The notes beneath the pieces were generated by a model that searched no databases, had not been told where the DNA came from, and saw nothing but the letters and a program-made list of their open reading frames with translations. A DNA stretch of 28,336 nucleotides from an uncultured Bacteroides sp. GTDB taxonomy: Bacteria; Bacteroidota; Bacteroidia; Bacteroidales; Bacteroidaceae. This document shows, piece after piece, positions 24,364 to 28,336 of the stretch. The stretch lies in assembly GCA_900546645.1 (NCBI GenBank), contig URDR01000037.1:1-28336 (forward strand), written 5' to 3'. Position 1 is the first letter of the stretch; the number at the start of each line of letters is the position of its first letter. The position numbers and the translations under genes are program-made.

Positions 24364-25251
24364 TTACAAAATGCCATGCGCATTCGCCTCTTTGTTCACC
24401 TTCTTAATCAGTCCTTGAAGCACAGCGCCCGGTCCACATTCAGTAAAGTCGTCTGCACCATCTGCAATCATATTTTGTACGATCTGAGTCCAGCGCACCG
24501 ATGCCGTCAGCTGAGCCACCAAGTTCGATTTGATTTCAGCCGGATCAGTATGCGGTTTCGCATCCACATTCTGATAAATCGGGCATTTAGGAGTATGAAA
24601 CTCCGTAGCACTGATAGCCGCTTCCAGTTCCACCTTTGCAGGATCCATTAACGGAGAATGGAATGCACCGCCTACCTTCAGCGGAAGAGCACGTTTCGCT
24701 CCAGCTGCTTTCATCAGTTCACAGGCTTTATTAATACCCTCAATAGAACCCGAAATCACAATCTGTCCCGGACAGTTGTAGTTAGCTGCAACACAAACTT
24801 CTCCTTCAGCAGATACAGAAGCACAAATCTCTTCCACTTTTTCATCAGGCAACGCAATGATAGCAGCCATTGTAGAAGGCTGAGCTTCACAAGCTTTCTG
24901 CATCGCCATTGCGCGAGCATAAACCAGTTTCAATCCGTCTTCAAACGACAAAGCTCCAGCAGCGACTAAAGCCGAGAACTCACCCAAAGAATGTCCGGCA
25001 GTCATTTCAGGCTGGAATGCCTCTCCCATACATAAAGCGGAAATAACCGAATGGAGGAAAACAGCAGGTTGAGTAACCTTAGTCTGACGCAAATCTTCAT
25101 CCGTTCCTTCAAACATAATATCTGTAATACGATAACCTAAAATATCGTTTGCTTTTTCAAATAATTCTTTCGCAAGAGGAGAATTCTCATACAGGTCTTT
25201 ACCCATTCCTACGAACTGGGCACCCTGTCCAGGGAATACAAATGCTTTCAT
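24364..25251 (-). CDS. fabD: Malonyl-CoA:ACP transacylase
   Basis: Loads malonyl groups on acyl carrier protein for fatty acid synthesis. 295 residues. Starts MKAFVFPGQGAQ; catalytic Ser88 in GHSLGEFSA, R113 that binds the malonyl carboxylate, and H198 in GGAFHSPLM are all present. It is the last gene of the minus-strand group that starts at 28212, 86 bp below thiD, and has its own possible -7 box, so it may be expressed alone too. Confidence 0.96.
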   Translation of the reverse strand: MKAFVFPGQGAQFVGMGKDLYENSPLAKELFEKANDILGYRITDIMFEGTDEDLRQTKVTQPAVFLHSVISALCMGEAFQPEMTAGHSLGEFSALVAAGALSFEDGLKLVYARAMAMQKACEAQPSTMAAIIALPDEKVEEICASVSAEGEVCVAANYNCPGQIVISGSIEGINKACELMKAAGAKRALPLKVGGAFHSPLMDPAKVELEAAISATEFHTPKCPIYQNVDAKPHTDPAEIKSNLVAQLTASVRWTQIVQNMIADGADDFTECGPGAVLQGLIKKVNKEANAHGIL

Positions 25252-25280
25252 AATTTTATTATTATAGTGTTAAGTTCATA

Positions 25281-25292
25281 TTACAAAGGTAA
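25281..25292 (-). promoter_or_regulatory. fabD -7 box inside a TTACCTTTGTAA palindrome
   Basis: TACCTTTG at 25291 to 25284 fits TAnnTTTG, 32 bp before the fabD start; no TTG at the right distance. The 12-mer is identical to the one over the XRE gene promoter (10668-10679). Confidence 0.45.
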
Positions 25293-25337
25293 TCATTCTT
25301 TCGAAAAATCAGCATACGTCTGATAAAAAACTCATTT

Positions 25338-26165
25338 TTAGTCCTCAAACGTATGCATTACAACCGGTGAATGAAAATGATTCAGCGGTCCGTGACCTGC
25401 TCCAATTAACACATCACTTCCTGAAACAATTCCTCTGAAAACATACTCCTTGGCCTTCTCTATCGCACTGACAACCGACTCACCCAAAGCCAGGTAAGTA
25501 GCAATGGCAGAAGAAAGTGTACATCCAGTTCCGTGTGTATTCCGGCTGTCAATCTTCGGTGCAGAGAATCGGTATGCTTCAGTTTCTCCCGCTATCTGAA
25601 GAACATCACACATACCTCCTCCAGCCAAATGTCCACCCTTAACCAACACAGCCCGGCTACCGAATACAAGCAACTCAGAAGCTGCTTGTTCCATATCCGG
25701 AACCGTTGTTACCTTTCTTTTCACCAACACCTCCGCCTCACTCAGATTAGGCGTTATAAGGGTAGCCAAAGGCATCAGCAGAGAAATCAAGGCTTCAATG
25801 GCACTGTCTTCAATCAACTTGCACCCACTGGTAGAGACCATAACCGGATCAAGCACCACAAACTCCGGACGGAAAACGCGCAATGCCTCGGCTATAACTT
25901 TCACAATTTCCACATCGTTAATCATTCCTATCTTCACAGCACGCGGATGGATATCCGTCATAACAGCTTCTATCTGCCCTTTTACATAATGGGCCGGAAC
26001 TGGATGGATATCAGTAACGCCACACGTATTTTGTACCGTAATGGCTGTAATTGCACTGGAAGCATAGGCACCTAAAGCAGATATCGTCTTGATATCCGCT
26101 TGAATGCCTGCCCCTCCGCTACAGTCGGAACCGGCAATCGTCAATACACAAGGATATGTCTTCAT
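25338..26165 (-). CDS. thiD: Hydroxymethylpyrimidine/phosphomethylpyrimidine kinase
   Basis: Phosphorylates the pyrimidine precursor of thiamine twice. 275 residues, ribokinase fold. Signature parts: LTIAGSDCSGGAGIQAD at the N-terminus, LDPVMVSTSG (105-114), TPNLSEAEVL (138-147), and the anion-hole GTGC with C215 in NTHGTGCTLSSAIA. No other thi genes are in the window. Begins 11 bp after the HpaII-like gene stop, so both are probably translated from one transcript. Confidence 0.94.
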   Translation of the reverse strand: MKTYPCVLTIAGSDCSGGAGIQADIKTISALGAYASSAITAITVQNTCGVTDIHPVPAHYVKGQIEAVMTDIHPRAVKIGMINDVEIVKVIAEALRVFRPEFVVLDPVMVSTSGCKLIEDSAIEALISLLMPLATLITPNLSEAEVLVKRKVTTVPDMEQAASELLVFGSRAVLVKGGHLAGGGMCDVLQIAGETEAYRFSAPKIDSRNTHGTGCTLSSAIATYLALGESVVSAIEKAKEYVFRGIVSGSDVLIGAGHGPLNHFHSPVVMHTFED

Positions 26166-26176
26166 ACCTGTTTGAT

Positions 26177-27262
26177 TTATCTTTTCAGCAGACCAATTTT
26201 AAGATTCAGTTTAAAATAATAAACTCCGTTTTCACGCTCCAGATAGCCATACTTATCTTTTTCGGTTGACCCTTTCTCCAAGCGGGTATTCCGGTACAAG
26301 AAATCAGCAAAATCCTGACGGAACGCACGCTGATAACAAAGCACTTCACCACTACCTGTAACAAACAAGAATCCAGCTATGGCCCCTTCCGTTCCGTTAT
26401 AAAGTTTGGCAGGACGCATACCTAAAGCCAAAGCCATCAGCAATTCTTTAATCTTATATTCATAGAATCCATGCTTGTTAATCAGTTCATCTTTTATTTT
26501 CAAAGGATTCAACTTCTTGATTTCTTCTGTCAGGTCAGCCACTTTCGTTATATCATCCAGCCACATCAGACGGGCCATCTCCGCCAGCAGACGTCCCATA
26601 TGAAGATCAATCATCGACAAGTTACTTCGGAAAATCTTATCAGCCACATCACTGTATTTCAAAACACCGCCCAGGCGTTCTATCATCAGCATTCGGCTGA
26701 TTACATCATCTTCCTCCCCCTCTGCATTGATTTTGTTGACGGTAGGAGTTGCAAATTTCACCCCTGTCTGTTCAAACTTAAAATTAGCAGAGCGACCGCC
26801 ATCGAGCAAAGGGAACATCATACCCAGACGTGAGCGAACACAGAAGCCCGTCAATGGAGCATCTTTCGTGTAAAAAGCCACACTAAAATCGGTCCGGTCA
26901 TCCGTCTTTGCCTCCAAGTCAAAAATAGCCACCTCATCCAAGAACTCTTCTACCCCGTCAGGAGAAGTAACATCATCCTCACGGGTAGAGCGGATGCCTT
27001 CCAAAATCAGATCTGCCACCGTAGCAAAATCTTCACGGGGCACAACCTTGTCAATCGACTCTCCAGTGATATGAATATTTTCCTTTTCTATGATATAACG
27101 GCGAGTACCATCGTGTTCCTCGCGCTGAACCAAAGCTACCGGAATGCAATTATCCTCATTGCGCTTCACATCCGGCGTTCCGGCATACACATAACCATCA
27201 GCCAACAGCCGGAAGAACGCATACAATTCTCCCCATTCTCTTTTCGTTGCTTCAAAAGCCAT
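26177..27262 (-). CDS. HpaII-family restriction endonuclease homologue without a methyltransferase
   Basis: 361 residues, close to the length of R.HpaII (which cuts CCGG). Family-like parts: KREWGELYAFFRLLADGYVY at the N-terminus, TGFCVRSRLG (138-147) followed by GGRSANFKF (155-163), and a C-terminus ending YFKLNLKIGL. From memory the family usually shows GFSIKS-x-LG and ends LNLQIRF, so the presumed catalytic lysine position is arginine (R143) here and the end has changed too. No DNA methyltransferase is in the window and the neighbours are metabolic genes, so it may be an inactive or repurposed relative. The family call rests on recalled motifs; an unrelated conserved Bacteroidetes protein is the alternative. 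Confidence 0.7.
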   Translation of the reverse strand: MAFEATKREWGELYAFFRLLADGYVYAGTPDVKRNEDNCIPVALVQREEHDGTRRYIIEKENIHITGESIDKVVPREDFATVADLILEGIRSTREDDVTSPDGVEEFLDEVAIFDLEAKTDDRTDFSVAFYTKDAPLTGFCVRSRLGMMFPLLDGGRSANFKFEQTGVKFATPTVNKINAEGEEDDVISRMLMIERLGGVLKYSDVADKIFRSNLSMIDLHMGRLLAEMARLMWLDDITKVADLTEEIKKLNPLKIKDELINKHGFYEYKIKELLMALALGMRPAKLYNGTEGAIAGFLFVTGSGEVLCYQRAFRQDFADFLYRNTRLEKGSTEKDKYGYLERENGVYYFKLNLKIGLLKR

Positions 27263-27291
27263 AACTATTTTGTATCTATTTTTTAAGACAA

Positions 27292-27945
27292 TTAATTTTC
27301 AAACTCTATTTTTCCAAAGAACTCAGGACAGTGGAACTGAGGCTTTGGCAACTGAATCGGACTCCATGAAAGGAAATGAGGCGTTTGCAACAGGTCGCCA
27401 CACTTATAGAAATTGGCACGCATCACCTTCCCGCTAAAATCCTTTATATTATGTCTAAAGAAGGTAGAAACAGGAATAATCAAAGCCAGTTCCCAATGAC
27501 ATTCCCCGATGCGTTCCTCGAAAGGCTCAGTTCCCAGCGAAGCCCAGCGTTGCACTTGCTTCAAAACCTGTTCCGGAGCCGAAGGGCGATCACCCTTTGC
27601 ACCGCCATGTAACAATAATTTACCCGAACAGTTACATTCAAAATTATAATAGTTTCCTTCTTCAGCCGGCTGGACGAAGAATTCACAGCAAGCATCCTCC
27701 CATACTCTGCCATCATCGTGCTCAGCCACAGCACGCACACTGGCTTCTGTCACACGGTAATGTATCAACAAGCGGTCTCCCGTATGTGCTACCCTGAATT
27801 TCACATCCGGAACATACGGATAAGCCTCCCAGTTTACCACATCAATTTTCTGCCACTCTATTTTCTCATGCTCCATGCATTCCGGCACCTGAACAGCTGC
27901 CATATCAGGAACTGCATAAATTCGTTTTATCTTCAACTCTTTCAT
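27292..27945 (-). CDS. Carbohydrate-binding family 9-like protein
   Basis: 217 residues resembling the CBM9-like domain proteins common in Bacteroidetes: DVKFRVAHTGDRLLIHYRV, VWEDACCEFFV, NYYNFECNCSGKLLL, and HFLSWSPIQLPKPQFHCPEF near the end. Beta-sandwich fold expected. There is no signal peptide and no catalytic domain, so a binding role in the cytoplasm is inferred and no substrate can be named. 48 bp after the zinc-ribbon gene and 29 bp before the HpaII-like gene, on the same strand. Confidence 0.75.
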   Translation of the reverse strand: MKELKIKRIYAVPDMAAVQVPECMEHEKIEWQKIDVVNWEAYPYVPDVKFRVAHTGDRLLIHYRVTEASVRAVAEHDDGRVWEDACCEFFVQPAEEGNYYNFECNCSGKLLLHGGAKGDRPSAPEQVLKQVQRWASLGTEPFEERIGECHWELALIIPVSTFFRHNIKDFSGKVMRANFYKCGDLLQTPHFLSWSPIQLPKPQFHCPEFFGKIEFEN

Positions 27946-27993
27946 TGTCTATTCTTCTAATTATCTTCATTGCTACGATTCTGTAAAGAATCA

Positions 27994-28212
27994 TTAATTT
28001 TTCACTAACCGCTGTGGAGAACCATGCCAGGAACAACCTAAACAAAAAACTTCGCTTATATCAAACCCGTCAAGCGACTCATCCGGATACTTGGGAACCA
28101 CTTCCCCTTCTGCCGTAACATAAATCAAACGCCGCTCTCCTTTCTCGTTCTTTACATACAGTGCTGCTATTTTACACTGAGGACAAAGTTTCTTTTTCAT
28201 GTTAAAATCCAT
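27994..28212 (-). CDS. Small zinc-ribbon protein of unknown function
   Basis: 72 residues from ATG at 28212 (a second ATG at 28200 is possible). Two CxxC pairs, CPQC near residue 10 and CLGC near residue 57, form a likely zinc ribbon, with a central beta-rich stretch (ERRLIYVTAEGEVV). I do not recognise a named family. First gene of the minus-strand group with the CBM9-like, HpaII-like, thiD and fabD genes, and it carries a clear promoter. Confidence 0.75.
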   Translation of the reverse strand: MDFNMKKKLCPQCKIAALYVKNEKGERRLIYVTAEGEVVPKYPDESLDGFDISEVFCLGCSWHGSPQRLVKN

Positions 28213-28230
28213 TTAGTTATAAAGAAAGAA

Positions 28231-28261
28231 CAAATATACAGTATTTTCATCCAACATACAA
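28231..28261 (-). promoter_or_regulatory. Promoter of the zinc-ribbon to fabD gene group (TTG-N20-TATATTTG)
   Basis: TTG at 28261 to 28259, exactly 20 nt, then TATATTTG at 28238 to 28231. The RNA start would be about 12 nt before the ATG at 28212. The spacing matches that of the XRE and pyrK promoters in this window. The rest of the sequence to the window end shows no gene. Confidence 0.72.
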
Positions 28262-28336
28262 CACTTGCTTTGTTTCATTTCAGTTCCCCGTACTTGCAAC
28301 CCGGTTGTTAACTTGCTGCAAGCCTTACAATCAATC

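Overview
The window reads as a chromosomal segment of a Bacteroidales bacterium, most likely Bacteroides, Phocaeicola or a close relative; the genus cannot be fixed from sequence alone. Reasons: promoters of the Bacteroides type (TTG, 20 nt, TAnnTTTG) with exact spacing in four places, the atpD-atpC-small membrane protein-atpB order with a short epsilon subunit, a group B [FeFe] hydrogenase, a HU/CCDC81-SPOR protein, and AMP nucleosidase next to holA. No tRNA, rRNA, CRISPR array, insertion sequence or prophage genes were seen.

Layout. 1-483 (-): 5' part of an LsrF-like class I aldolase cut by the window edge. 551-3880 (-): F1Fo ATP synthase genes atpD, atpC, a membrane protein and atpB; the remaining atp genes are not in the window and the aldolase lies where atpE would be expected. 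4257-7302 (-): dapA and ligA. 7409-8089 (+): trmD. 8344-10019 (-): pyrD and pyrK, preceded by two tandem promoters built from a 25-bp direct repeat. 10189-10656 (-): an XRE-type DNA-binding protein beside an 844-bp AT-rich gene-free region packed with TTAC-N4-GTAA palindromes. 11501-13306 (-): amn and holA. 13409-13867 (+): a stand-alone HsdR-N/PD-(D/E)XK protein. 13924-15243 (-): ugd. 15531-17161 (+): HU/CCDC81-SPOR and zinc ribbon-FHA proteins. 17336-22469 (+): hydA-hydE-hydG-hydF, a hydrogenase with all three maturases. 22532-24229 (-): cytoplasmic GH13 amylase. 24364-28212 (-): zinc-ribbon protein, CBM9-like protein, HpaII-family endonuclease homologue, thiD and fabD.

How the genes fit together: most are housekeeping functions (ATP synthesis, lysine/cell wall precursor, DNA replication and sealing, tRNA modification, pyrimidine, purine, thiamine and fatty acid synthesis). 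The hyd operon gives fermentative hydrogen metabolism and sits tail to tail with an intracellular starch/glycogen amylase, fitting a saccharolytic anaerobe. The most interesting parts are the regulator with its palindrome array, the repeat-borne tandem pyr promoters, the orphan HpaII-like protein with altered motifs, and the interrupted atp operon.
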